The translations under genes and the position numbers were made by a program. A stretch of 64,000 nucleotides of DNA, from the NCBI RefSeq assembly GCF_000204055.1, contig NW_006768828.1, positions 382,097 through 446,096 on the forward strand, written 5' to 3'. The DNA is from Melampsora larici-populina 98AG31. Taxonomy: Eukaryota > Basidiomycota > Pucciniomycetes > Pucciniales > Melampsoraceae. Positions 10,101 to 22,303 of the stretch are shown here, piece after piece. Every line of letters starts with the position of its first letter. Within the stretch, counting starts at the first letter, position 1. The notes beneath the pieces are model-generated. The model was not told the DNA's origin. It did no database searches and saw only the letters and a program-made list of their open reading frames with translations.

Positions 10101-12835
10101 TTAACACCCATTGTAGCGGTACGGATGTGCCTCAGTGTCTAAATTAAAGTCACGGTGATATTAGTATATAAGCCTCAAAATTGAAGCGCTCTTCAGAACT
10201 CACTGAAGACGTATTCATCAAGCGAAAAATGAGAAGCTGGTGCAAATATTAAGTATAGATACTGTCAAGAAAATCCACATTGATCAACTCCATTGCTGTG
10301 ATCTAATTGTATAGGATTTTCCAATGTTTTCTTTGAGACCAAAAGAGTTAATTTCTCTTACCTTGAACGTCTCAGAAAAGCTACATTTAAAAGAGAATAT
10401 AATGAGTCAAAACTCAAACTTTTCCCTTTTTTCTACAATCGTTGAAAAAATAAAGGTGACTTACAGAAAACTTTCAGAGTCATCGATTTGAGTAACATTT
10501 TTAGCATCGTTAACATACAATATAGAAGCATAACTTGCAGGTGCTTTACAATACTTATTTAATGCTTTGAATGTGGACCATGCGAATTCTTGATACCTTT
10601 CATCACCTGTCATACGCCAGGCGTAAAAAACTGATTCTAAGACTTCAGGTCTAAAGTTCAAACAAATGGTTACTTTTATAAGTTTTAGGGTGTTGAATAC
10701 TTTCAATGAAAATTTTATAGAAGAGACTTGCCGTAATAGATAATCAGCAGCTGAAATATAAAAGCCATGCTTCTTGTTAAATGCTTGGTCCTGTGCAATA
10801 AAAAGAAACACACATCAATGTATACCACACAAAAAGGCTGGAATGATATGATGTACCTGTGCAGTCATATTTGGTCCAGTGACCTCTCCATTAGGTCCCA
10901 GAAAGCGGAAGACTACAGGACCCAGCCCAGTCTCCGTACTTGTGTACTATCTCAAAAGAATCGATAGAAATCATCGTGATAAAGTAAAAGAAGTGAGAGA
11001 GGCTATCAAGATGAAATCGTAAACAATGTACTCAACTGTATACATACAAGTATCGATTAATTGTAAACCGTATTTGACGATCGTTTCATCACCGATGAAC
11101 TTTCCACCTAAGAGCCAGTTTCCTCCAACAAAGCATTCAAAATGAGAAACTACGTATTGAAGTCCTTTTCGGCTTTTAGAATAAGCTGCGAGGTAGGTAT
11201 GTCCGTTCGAAACAGTTAATAAATGCTTGATCGATGAGTAAACTGCTTTTTTCCACTCTATATGATGATATCATTAAATTTCCATAAAGGTTATCAGTGA
11301 AGGTGTAAAACAGATGATTAGATGAATGCTCATGAGTGAGAGAAAATTTTTGAATACCTTCAAGGTATCTAGGATCCCGATTATCAACCAGCATTGCATA
11401 CTTCAGCAGGTACTCAAAGTACGAGCTACACGTAGTAAGAAGTGAAAAAGATGTACGTAGTACTTCAATATCTCTTTAACAAGAGTAAGAATACTGTGTA
11501 GGTGCTCAACTCTATACCACCACCCCATGTGATATAGTCACCAACAAAACTAGAATTTCCTGGATATATTTCCCGAGAAGGTAGCCCGGGAAACTCGTTG
11601 GGAAGATCTGTTATGAAATGAAATGATGATTTGTTAAAAGTCAAGTTTTGATGCTTCTGGTCTCATGACTTTTACTTACTCATAAGAGCTTTCATAGTTT
11701 TGTCAGCCAAGGCGCGAAAGGTGTCGTTGCCAGTATAATGACTCAAGCGGTCAAACTCCAAGATAAGTGTACCAGCCTGATCAAAACCAAAAAAAGAGGC
11801 AAATATAAGGAATGAAATATCAAATCCTGAGGGAAAGCTTTGGTACTCACTTCTGCTATATTGGTCGTATCAATTATTGGTTTGTTGGTGGTAAAGTTTA
11901 AAAATCCATAAGGAATTGGATGTGAAGAATTTGACCATCCATATGCTAGTTTATTACCCAATTGATGAGCTCTATCTAAGAGGTCTTTTCGAGTTTGTCC
12001 AGTCAACTCATACGCTGTCTAACATCATTCAAAACTTTTGGTAAGTCACATGTTTCCCCAACCTATCTGAGCAAGAGGGAGTTATAAGGATATTGACGTA
12101 CCAGTATTCCACCAAGGTATCGGATTGTGGTTTCAAAGATTGATACTGTCTGTTGACATTGTGGTGTATATACAACACTCGTCAGCTTTTCATCGTAGAT
12201 TAGCCGCCCAGAAAGGTCTATTTTGTTTACGAGGCTCTTTACCTGATTAACATAACTTCGACTGAAGTCAATCTTGGCTGTCTTCTTAAGCCCGTCCTCG
12301 AATTCGTCCTATTTTGCATACAACCATTTTCACAACATATGTACTCGTCAACACAAAACTTAGAATGCTACTTTTATGTAACTCACGTGTAGGCCCATCA
12401 TGTAAAGTGTGTCCAAGCTGTCTACAAGGGTAGCTCCCCTAAATACAGATCGCACACGCAGTCAGTGCAAAGCGGAGAGATACGAAAACCAAGCGGGTCT
12501 TTATCGACTTACCAACCATTAAGTGTGTTTGAACCATTTTTAGATAATGGTGCGACTGATAAATCATGGTACATAAGACAATTCACCACATTTCAGTTTA
12601 TCAAATCATAAAAATCAACGTCTTTTCACTTTGAAGTAAACAGACCTTCATCAGCAGGAAATCCCCAACGAATGTAATCAGAATGAGCCTCTTTAAGTTT
12701 CTGCTTAATATCTTCTGCACGGGTTGCGGCAAGGGTCGATTGACCTAATCCTGGCTTCTGGAAATGAAACTTTAATAAATCAACTTGAAGGAGTGTAAAT
12801 GAAAGGAGTAGGACCAAGAAAGTTGCGCGAAGCAT
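10101..12835 (-). CDS. Class I alpha-1,2-mannosidase, glycoside hydrolase family 47
   Basis: Sixteen exons join in phase to 499 residues: 12835-12646, 12555-12513, 12438-12387, 12308-12243, 12149-12102, 12018-11851, 11776-11680, 11607-11511, 11425-11358, 11257-11037, 10946-10857, 10790-10732, 10650-10465, 10380-10362, 10261-10204, 10138-10101. An N-terminal hydrophobic stretch (MLRATFLVLLLSFTLL) is a signal peptide or anchor. GH47 hallmarks appear in order: WGATLVDSLDTLYMMG, FETTIRYLGGIL, WGGGIDSYFEYLLK, GFYISAADYLLRPEVLESVF, FSETFKYLYLIF and the C-terminal FNTEAHP, whose Thr binds the catalytic calcium in the family. Acidic catalytic positions in FET, GID and RPE are kept. Such enzymes trim Man9-type N-glycans in the ER or Golgi. 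Exon 14 is only 19 nt, and the intron after exon 12 starts with GC. Confidence 0.92.
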
Positions 12836-14130
12836 GTTATGGATTTTATAGAAGTGCTATGATCAAACTGTTCGATATCGGAAGAAATCTGATCTTTAAA
12901 AAAAATCTCAGTGGGTATAATGGCCAAAAAGTCAAATAAATGACGATGGAAAAGCGACAGCCGGGAAGTTAACGAGAGGCGGTAAGTTGAAGATCAAATT
13001 ACGTGTGTATGTACATAAATAAAAACATTCGCCTCACTTGAAAGAATCAACTTTCAGAGAAATTGAAGGCTTCGGCGATTCCGATTCTGGCCGGCCGGCG
13101 AGATCTCCACAAAATTTCAATTGGCCTCCCGCTGGACATTTCACATGATGTGATGACATTTCGCATGTATTTGAAATTAACGCGTCCTCATATCAACCGA
13201 ACCGCGTGATAGTGATCTAGATTCTATAGTGATACTCAGCATAATCAATTGTGATCCGTAGCAAGATTAAGATATCTTGCAGCCTCATCATCCTTTGTCC
13301 ATCCTGATCCATTTGATTGGTGTACCTGCTTATAGACTTCCTCATACTGAGATCCATCCATGGATGTATGGATATTTGCACACAGTGTACACAACCAAAA
13401 TAAAAGCTAAACCAATATTTTAAAGAAACATCAGGCTTGGTGATTTCTATGTATGCGCCAGGCCTTGTATGATATAATCACCCATTTTTCATTTGTGTGA
13501 TCTTGCCATTGGCGCACAGACATAAATCAAAAGGGAATACATCCAGAATAGCCACAGCATGATGGTATTGAAATAAAAGCTAAAGAATGTTATAAAAAAT
13601 AGTTATAATTTATGACGAGCTTTCTTGTGGAAAAGTCTTGAAAACAGCTTTGATATCTTTAAATATTATCAATGTTTTCCGGGAGAGTGGTAATCAGCAA
13701 CTTTGCATGGACTTGTAGAGTGTAGAATGAAGATTGGTGGGATGATCATTGTTGTGAATCCATCTTTGTCATAATGGGACAACATGGTAAACTGGCCAAT
13801 ACACTTTATGCACGGGACCACATTTTGGGAAAATTGCAATGATGTCCCGCGGGCCGCGGCTGGTCACGATGTTTTCACCGCCCTCCTGATGCTCACTCAA
13901 CCTGCAGCGCAGCAGCACTAAAACTTATTAACAGCCACCCTAAGCGGGGGGTGATTTATGCGTTGATCTACACATGGAAGCAAAGCGCGCGAAAGCAGAA
14001 GGAAATACACCGGAGCAGAGAGTGAAAATGTCCCAGTCATCAAGAAATACCAAGTCCCAGAAATGCTTGTTCACTCGAGGTTTTGATGAGACGAATATGT
14101 AGTGTGTAATATCCTATTTAACAATCACAC
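12836..14130. other. Intergenic stretch between GH47 gene and Mutator-like element
   Basis: The left part should contain the promoter of the minus-strand mannosidase gene. No gene, RNA or complete mobile element was recognised. Open frames are short and lack domain features. Confidence 0.5.
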
Positions 14131-14138
14131 TTTAAAAA

Positions 14139-14530
14139 GGGGTGGGTGAATTTTGCGCTCCACAATTTACGCCGGATAAGGAGCGTAAAATGCGAGAGGT
14201 GTAAAATTACACAATTCCCACCGATTGTGGAATTTTACGCTGGTTTTTTTACTTTTGAGATGCGTAAAAATATGAAGCGCAAAAGATCAAGCGCAAATTT
14301 GTATGTAGAGGGGTTAGAATCATGAATTTTACGGCCTTTGATTTTCACGGCCTTGAAGGTGTGTAAAAGAAAGGCCGCAAAAATCAACTTTCGGGGTGGA
14401 CTGTTGAATTTTGCGGCCTGAGTTACACCTCTAAATGTGCTAGTCCCAATTGGGATGGCCTGTACGCACAGAATGATTTTTTGTATGCAGGGGTCCAGCG
14501 CAAATAAATCATGAGAGACATTTGATTTTG
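14139..14530. repeat. Left subterminal repeat zone of the Mutator-like element
   Basis: Copies of GAATTTTACG, GAATTTTGCG, GCGTAAAA and related forms recur about every 20-50 bp on both strands. The same motif set fills the right end at 22870-23130. The arrangement suggests multiple binding sites for the element's own GCM-type DNA-binding domain. Confidence 0.7.
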
Positions 14531-14571
14531 TTTCGACTTTGAACATCACAAATTCAACCTTTTCTCCCTTG

Positions 14572-17500
14572 ATGATGGATCCGAATATCCTATTTGATTA
14601 TTATGACAAAGAAGAAACTGAAGAGATCATCAAGACAGCTATCAATGAAAATACACTCGACTTGAATGAAGATGTGGTCAATTCAAAGGAAGATGAAGTC
14701 AAAAAAGAAGATGAAGTCGAAAAAGAAGATGAAGTCGAATCGAAGGCCGGTAAAAAGAACTTTAGGTTACCAGTTGATCAAGCATCATTTGAAACCTTCA
14801 TTGATCATGGTACTACTCTTGATCCTGAGGGATATCCGCTGTTCCCAGACCGAGGGACTGTATATGTCAAGATGCCGAAGCAAAAAGTCACCAACTGGGG
14901 CATAGTGGGTTATAGCTATAGCAAGTCAGGTGCTCGTGGCAGTGATGAGGGTGATTGGAATACTTTTTGCATCAACTGCCTTGGTGTAATTCGTTGTGAA
15001 AACCTGGAGTGTGATGTCCTTGACTCACCTTTGACTGGTCGACGGAAGATGGATGAATGGGAGACTGTGTAAGTACCCACTCTATCATGTCAAGATTGAA
15101 TTTTGAACTTATTCATCTGTTATCAATCATCTCACTAGGATAAACAAGTGCAAGGTACCAAGATGCCCGGGCAATCTATATTATCAAAGGTGCACTAATA
15201 CCACCTGTCGTGTTGATAACCACATCAGTGGATGGGGGATTATGAGACATATGGGTGTCCATGGTCATCCTTGGCCTAGAAAATCAATAGCAGACAAGCT
15301 TTCAAAATCAAAACTCGCTGAGAAGATTATAAGCAACCCAGTGACGCGTCCCATAGAGCACACCGTGAGTTGTAAAATTGGCGTATTTGTTTTATGTTGT
15401 TTTTGAGGTAGTTGTTGATGTGAATTGATTGCATTCACAGGTTGGGCGAGCTCCAGCAGGACAGCAACCTATTGAGACAGTGGCATCAATTCATCGGGCA
15501 TTTGGACATCGAGACCAAGTGGCTTACTACCGTCGAGTGTTTTTATCTCAAGCAGGGATGATTCCAGACAAAAAGAATGCTGGGAAATCAGATGAATTTG
15601 TCACAGATATGGGCGAGTGGTTAAAGTAAGTACCTGCTTGAAATAAAATTAGAAACACTTAAGCTTACTTGTGATGTTTATTATAATTCTAGACGTGGTT
15701 TGAAAATGATTTCTAGCTCATTCATGGAAGATGCCCATCTCACTTTTCAAACACAGTGGATGGCAGATCAGTTGTTAATGAGGGATGAAAATGATGGTGT
15801 TTATAGAGGTGGACTGCTTTCTGATGTCACCTATAAGTTTTTTGCAATCGGATACCTCCTTTCCACTTCAATGTATAGTGAGGTCCTCAAACGCTGGACT
15901 CCTATTCAACTCACTTGGATCGGAGGCCTTACAACTGCTCATTATCAGTCTCATTTTGAAACATTATTGAAACAGATCAAAGGTGCTTCTATGACTCCGG
16001 CTGAACGCGATATTGTAGTGCGTCAAGTTGTAGATTTTTCAACCGCACAGAAGAATGGCTTCATTGCAGCGTATATGTCTATCTTTGAAAAGGATTACAA
16101 TCATGCACTTTCAAGGCTTTCAGGATGTGAAGAACATTTTCGTGCCTCAATTACACGTATAAAACGGAATCATGCCATCATAAAATTAGGGGATCAGGTG
16201 TGTAGAGATATCTTGAAACCTTTCATCTTTAAAGATTCAATACTGATTTTTTGCTTTGTAGGAGTCATTCACCACACAAGCCTTATCTTTGCTTCAAGCC
16301 AAAAAAGCGGGTGGTCTAACACATGAGCAAAAAATGGATAATCTTGTGAAGGATTTTCCACTTGCTAAAGGGTGGATACAGTGGTGGCAATCTGCAGACA
16401 TAGAAGCTATGCTTTTTCCTGGACGAAAACCTAAAATTGATGATTATGGATTGGATGATGATGATGATGGTCTTCCTGCGACAACTAATGCTCAAGAGTC
16501 TATGCATCGAGTGTACTACATGATATGGCAAGTTCTTCTTCTTTTCTTGAAAGTTTAAAGTTTCCTTTGTAACTTATTCTTTCTTTTATTTGATTTAAAC
16601 TTTTGGAATTCAAAGTGAAGGGAATTGTACCATTCAAGTTGGCTTAGTCCAATTGTTTGCACTGGTGAAGTGTCTTGAACGGAATTACACGGACTTGATG
16701 GCTGGAATTTCAGTTGAATATGGTGGTCTCTCTAAAAACTACAAAAAGGTGTCACAGGCCTTTGGATGGTCAAAAAATCGAAAAAATCGACACGAACCAA
16801 ATGATGGCCGGCCACCTGATACCACAACTAAACTCCTTTCCACAAAGAAACTGGGACGCCCAAAAGGAGCCACTGGAGTTGATTGTAATCCTGTTACCAC
16901 CTATCAATCCTACGTTGCTACACAAAAATTCCCTCGGGCAAACCGTTGCTGGATGAATTCAATCCTTGAATGTCTTTACACTCTTATCAATCCGCTCTGG
17001 TTCCGTGGATCTAATGGAAAGTCTGGTGATCTTTACACAAAATTAACACAACATCTCAGTTCGCGTGCTACATGTGAAATGTCAGAAGTAGCAAGCATTG
17101 CAAAGATCCTCGTACAAGGGCAAAATTCTCTCCAGAACGCATTACAATCAACTTTTGAAGGAATGTTTAAAAGCAATGAATTTCACTCAGCAGATATGTT
17201 TTTCAAAAAACTTTTTGATTCAAAAACAAACAAAACAGCACCAATCAAGACTCTATGGCGAATGGATTGTGAAGTCCAGTACATCTGTTCAAAGGATTCA
17301 ACTCATAAAAAAAAAGAAACCACACAAACCAACGCCATCCACATCATACCATCACAATTTCAGAATTGCAGTTCACCATCACCGGTTAGGTAACTTATTA
17401 GACAACCACAACTTGATCATTTTATTGACGGATTGGGACAATGTAACCATTGGGATGAAACGTGGATGATGTGGAAAGGAGTTGACGGATTGGGAAATGG

Positions 17501-20500
17501 AGAAAAGAAGTTTTTCACCTATTAGTAGTTCTTTTCTGTGTGCAACTGTTGTTCCTCTTTTTCCCATCTGAACTTTTCATTATCATTGTCCAAAAGTCAT
17601 TTCCTCACGTCCAGTTCCTTTTGTCCGTCTTGAATAGGTTAGATACTAGCATACTTTTTACTATTTCTTTCTCTTATTAATTCCTTTACTTTGTTCTCAG
17701 GTTCGAGTGTTTTCTCTTAACACTCTCACAACTGTTCTTGAGCGTGCTCTAACTTTGAGCTACTATAAAGGTGTGCAGAAAGAAATACCATCTGAACTTT
17801 TCATTATCATTGTCCAAAAGTCATTTCCTCACGTCCAGTTCCTTTTGTCCGTCTTGAATAGGTTCGAGTGTTTTCTCTTAACACTCTCACAACTGTTCTT
17901 GAGCGTGCTCTAACTTTGAGCTACTATAAAGGTTCGAGTGTTTTCTCTTAACACTCTCACAACTGTTCTTGAGCGTGCTCTAACTTTGAGCTACTATAAA
18001 TTCTCTCGTCTCTGTCCGCTCTAAACAGTTTAACAAAGAGTCTATGCATCGAGTGTACTACATGATATGGCAAGTTCTTCTTCTTTTCTTGAAAGTTTAA
18101 AGTTTCCTTTGTAACTTATTCTTTCTTTTATTTGATTTAAACTTTTGGAATTCAAAGTGAAGGGAATTGTACCATTCAAGTTGGCTTAGTCCAATTGTTT
18201 GCACTGGTGAAGTGTCTTGAACGGAATTACACAGACTTGATGGCTGGAATTTCAGTTGAATATGGTGGTCTCTCTAAAAACTACAAAAAGGTGTCACAGG
18301 CCTTTGGATGGTCAAAAAATCGAAAAAAACGACACAAACCAAATGATGGCCGGCCACCTGATACCACAACTAAACTCCTTTCCACAAAGAAACTGGGACG
18401 CCCAAAAGGAGCCACTGGAGTTGATTGTAATCCTGTTACCACCTATCAATCCTACGTTGCTACACAAAAATTCCCTCGGGCAAACCGTTGCTGGATGAAT
18501 TCAATCCTTGAATGTCTTTACACTCTTATCAATCCGCTCTGGTTCCGTGGATCTAATGGAAAGTCTGGTGATCTTTACACAAAATTAACACAACATCTCA
18601 GTTCGCGTGCTACATGTGAAATGTCAGAAGTAGCAAGCATTGCAAAGATCCTCGTACAAGGGCAAAATTCTCTCCAGAACGCATTACAATCAACTTTTGA
18701 AGGAATGTTTAAAAGCAATGAATTTCACTCAGCAGATATGTTTTTCAAAAAACTTTTTGATTCAAAAACAAACAAAACAGCACCAATCAAGACTCTATGG
18801 CGAATGGATTGTGAAGTCCAGTACATCTGTTCAAAGGATTCAACTCATAAAAAAAAAGAAACCACACAAACCAACGCCATCCACATCATACCATCACAAT
18901 TTCAGAATTGCAGCCTTGATTACTCCGGAGCTGGAAACTTGATTTCACAATGGTGTTCAACTGGTCTTCGGGGAATTTCAAACTTACACTGTATGTTGTG
19001 TCCAGAAGGTGCAACAGGAACACCAGCGTTTTATGAGCAAAGTGTCATCAAATTAAAACCACCACCTCCTCATCTTTACATTCAACTCGACATAGATCTG
19101 CTGCTCGATTCTGATCACAAAGCCGCCAAAAAAATGCAGGCTGAAGTTGATTTCCCCTATGAGCTTGTTTTAGAAAACATAACTTACAAAATGAATGCTC
19201 GGGGGTATTGGAGTGGAAATCATTACTGGTGCAAAGTAGTTCGTGATTACAAAGGTCTCAAGGCAGTGTGGGTTCATAATGATGCAATTAATGCAGGCAA
19301 AGCTCAAATGGTTGCTCGAGAATTAAAATCTATTGGAGGAACATCTGAAAATACATCGTGGGTGATGTATTCCAGAGATTACAATCCCGAAGAAGAAAAA
19401 TACATGAAAGATAATCCTCTCAAGCTAAATGACCAAAGTCTCTTGATTCCACAACTCAATCCATTTCCAACAGTTCCTCAACATCCCACCCAAGCTGCAT
19501 CATCACTAGAACACGGAAAAGGAAATCATCAAAGTTCCCAAATTGAATTACCAAAGGATGATGAGATCAGCCCACATTGTTTGAATGAGACATCAAAAAA
19601 TGAATTTATTTCACTTACTCAGTCAGAACTCACAGATCTATTCAACAACAACACTAAGCTATCAAATTTGACTGAGGCCGCAAACAAACTTATTTCTCTT
19701 AATCAGTCAGAACTCACGGATCTATTCAGCAACAACACCAAGCTATCAGATCTGACTCAGGTTGCGGATCCAGAGATTACTAAAGGCCATGATCAAAAAG
19801 ATCAAGTCAGCGGAGAGATAAAACCACAGCGATTGATTTTGAAGGTAGGGAAGAGAAAACAAGTACCTGACCCAATTCCAGTTTCAGGAAGCGCAAAGAA
19901 GAAGGCTCGTACTTCTACATCTAATGGAAGAGTTTCTCAGGACACTCAAAGTTCCAAAACGTTACAAGCTCCTCCTTCTCAGTCAGTCCAACCTTTGCAA
20001 CAAACAACGCAAACACAACCTAAACGCCCTTTCAAATGCGGCCTCTGCAAGGAACCAGGACATCGGGCCAACTATTGTCCCACTTTAAAGATATCACCTG
20101 CACCCAAGAATGAACCAGCACAAGTTTACACGAGTAATTCTGACACCAATAATTCCGACACGAGTAATTCTGACACAAGTGATTCTGACGTCAGCATGCA
20201 AGATCGACGTGAAGGAGAAGAAGAATGTCCGTTCTGTGAAGATCTGCTTCCTTCAGCGCCATCGGAAAGACTCCTGAAGCTGAAAGATACACTATTGGCC
20301 TTACCCGATTCTTCTGTGAGTTGTTTGTCATTAGTTTGATAATTGATTTGTTTTTTTGCTGAACTTTTATGTACCCTTAGTGGCCGATATCAGCTGATTT
20401 CTGTGATCTTCATGCGGCGGAGCGGAATGCGATACCCTTGGGAAAACTTGAGGGTTGGCCAACTGCAATCAACTTCGACATTCTAGAACAGTAAGTTTTG

Positions 20501-21822
20501 AATTCTCTACTTGACCTTGCGATTTTCCATCTCCAGTAAATTGAGTCGACCTTGCTTGCTGATGATGCCTAAATTTCAGGCGCATTCAAAATCATACCGA
20601 TTATCTTGTCCAGATCATTGATAAAAAATCATCTTTGTCTTTTCTGGAGAATGCCAGGATCCAATGGAAAAAACAGGGACCTGCCATGTTCAGTTTATCC
20701 GGCGAGTTTGATGGTTTTCAGGTGGAGCAGCCCGGGTAGTAAGTGTTTGCTCATATTTGTCGGGTATTGGGAGGACACTAACAATATTTCCTCCCTCTCA
20801 GTTATGGCAAGAGAGGTTTGGAAATAATCAGCAAGACTTTGACTAGAATGTTCTTGTCTGAAAAGTCGGCCACTCAACTAGATGTCGGAAAAGCCACTCC
20901 TTTCCCTCCCGAATACTTCATTCGCCGTGTACTGGTTCCTGAAGTTGCCTTGTCACTCATTGCTGAAGATTTGGACCTGCCAAGGGCGCATCCCAAAGTC
21001 AAAAAAACTCTTGAAGAAAGCCGCGTCTTTGGAAACGCAATGTTTCCTCTTGAAGACGAGAATTTTGTTGCAGAGAATGTCATCAAAGATTCCAAGTCGT
21101 TTAGTCGTTGCTGCGAGAAAAGTGCGCTCACTTCTCATCTAGATCAGGACATATTGAGGCAGATACCTGGTTTCATGGTTCCCTACATCGATTCAACATT
21201 CAACCCACCTGCATATGGAAACTGTGGATACTATGCAACCGCGGAGGCTTTAGGTATCTACTCTGAACAATCGTATTTGGATGTCAGACAGAAACTACTT
21301 CATGAGCTATCTGAACATGCTAAAAATCACGAAATGCTCCTCTCCTCAACTCCAAACCGAACCTCAATGAGGACTAGAAGAACTCAATCTTTTGCTGCAG
21401 AAGTTGTTCAAGACATGCTCATCCGACTGAATCACGACAAAGTTGAATGTGAAAAGGCGTACTGGATGTGGATGCCTTTCATGGGGTTTGTTATTGCTAG
21501 TGCTTATGATTGTCCCGTAGTACTATTGGATCCAAGTCAAGGAAATTGTAACACTTTTTTTCCTTATCGCACCCAACCAAACAGCAAAGCTCCCATAGTA
21601 CTGGCCTTTATTGATGGAATCCACTTTTGCACCTTGAGGGCAAAAGAGCCGTCTCTTTTGCCACTTCCAGAAGTTTTTGGTTGGCACCGCAACACAGCAA
21701 TGCTTCAAAGTACTAATATGCCCACTTGGATCAAAAAGTACCACAGTCAAATGGATAGCTGGGCTGCTCAAAAGGAGTTGGGAAAGGCAGGGGGGGAATA
21801 TGATCTAACCATAGGCTTGTAA
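14572..21822 (+). CDS. MULE transposase fused to USP-like and OTU-like peptidase domains
   Basis: Exons 14572-15068, 15139-15364, 15441-15625, 15693-16197, 16262-16527, 18158-20315, 20381-20490, 20580-20738 and 20802-21822 join in phase to 1708 residues. Order: acidic KEDEV repeats; GCM-like zinc region (CINCLGVIRCENLEC, KCKVPRCPGNLYY, MGVHGHPWP; about 145-250); DDE core with likely D347 (LLSDVTYKFF), D417 (VVDFSTAQKNGF) and E550 (TTNAQESMHR); AT-hook LGRPKGA; USP-like Cys box ANRCWMNSILECLY (C671) and His box GNHYWCKVV; CCHC knuckle CGLCKEPGHRANYC; OTU-like Cys box YGNCGYYA (C1509) with a later DGIHFCTL. The usual OTU Asp is Tyr here. The model skips a duplicated block (16528-18157) as one long GC-AG intron; if that does not happen, the frame stops at 17393 and the gene is broken. 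Confidence 0.75.
16494..17371 (+). repeat. Copy 1 of an 878-bp recent internal duplication
   Basis: This block repeats at 18036-18913 with a constant offset of 1542. I found only a few mismatches (for example ACACGG versus ACACAG, and AAATCGACACG versus AAAACGACACA). It includes the end of the DDE exon, the 88-bp GC-AG intron (16528-16615) and the start of the USP-like domain. Copy 1 breaks off at 17371 and runs into unrelated sequence with a stop at 17391-17393, so by itself it gives a truncated peptidase domain. Confidence 0.95.
17372..18035 (+). repeat. Foreign spacer with its own repeats between the duplicated blocks
   Basis: The spacer holds a 74-bp unit twice (17564-17637, 17788-17861) and a 69-bp unit three times (17701-17769, 17862-17930, 17932-18000). 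Between the first 74-bp and first 69-bp units sits a 63-bp segment with GT...CTCAG ends (17638-17700). The second 74-bp unit is joined directly to the 69-bp unit at the same point. This looks like an unspliced copy beside a spliced-like copy of one transcript. Its short frames do not match the transposase, and I do not recognise the source gene. Confidence 0.85.
18036..18913 (+). repeat. Copy 2 of the 878-bp internal duplication
   Basis: This is the partner of 16494-17371. It starts at AAGAGTCTATGCATCG and ends at CAGAATTGCAG. Here the USP-like frame continues without interruption to 20315, so copy 2 carries the version joined to the rest of the gene. Its own intron acceptor ends at 18157. 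Confidence 0.95.
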
Positions 21823-22101
21823 GGTTGTTGATGGTGTGCTGTATTAGTACCATTGCTTTAGTCAAATGGGATGCAAAGGAAAGACACACCTGTGAGCCGG
21901 ACAACATCAAGTCACATGCTTTTGAGCTTCAGTTTGATCATTTCAATCTACTTTTTTGTCTTTTTTTTCTAGTGCAGGAGTTAAAATTTTGAACGATTCT
22001 TTTGAAAAATCTCCTGTACACATCAATTCATTACAAACTGTCTAAATAAAGATAAACAAACTGGCTGACAAGCTGGAATTTGATTCAGAACCCGTTGAAT
22101 A

Positions 22102-22303
22102 ATTTCCTACGCGTACGGAAGTACTAAAAGGAAAAAAATCGGATGGGTAAAGAGACGAGGTGGAAAATCTAAGCTGCTCCAAATGATGTCCTAAGCGTAC
22201 GGAAGTACTAAAGGAAATCTTTTGAAGCAGCAAAGAATTAACATAAATTCAAAACTACTTGAGTAATTTCCTACGCGTACGGAAGTACTGAAAGGAAAAA
22301 ATC
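22102..22303. repeat. Three interspersed copies of a near-palindromic unit in the MULE 3' region
   Basis: Copies at about 22102-22140, 22186-22220 and 22264-22303 share TCCTACGCGTACGGAAGTAC (TCCTAAGCG in copy 2), each followed by an AAAGGAAA run. TCCTACGCGTACGGA is almost its own complement. They lie downstream of the transposase stop at 21822 and inside the element. Confidence 0.8.

Noticed and set aside
12150..12242. Reading the segment NQVKSLVNKIDLSGRL as mannosidase coding sequence
   Set aside because: It is open in frame, but GTAAAG...CAACAG is a fitting intron, and removing it restores the family spacing before FETTIRYLGG.
16653..17393. A separate 246-residue gene in copy 1
   Set aside because: It is the duplicated start of the USP-like exon, beginning at a TTG, not an independent gene.
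17564..18000. CRISPR-like array
   Set aside because: The direct repeats are adjacent or share long units without unique spacers, and the genome is eukaryotic.
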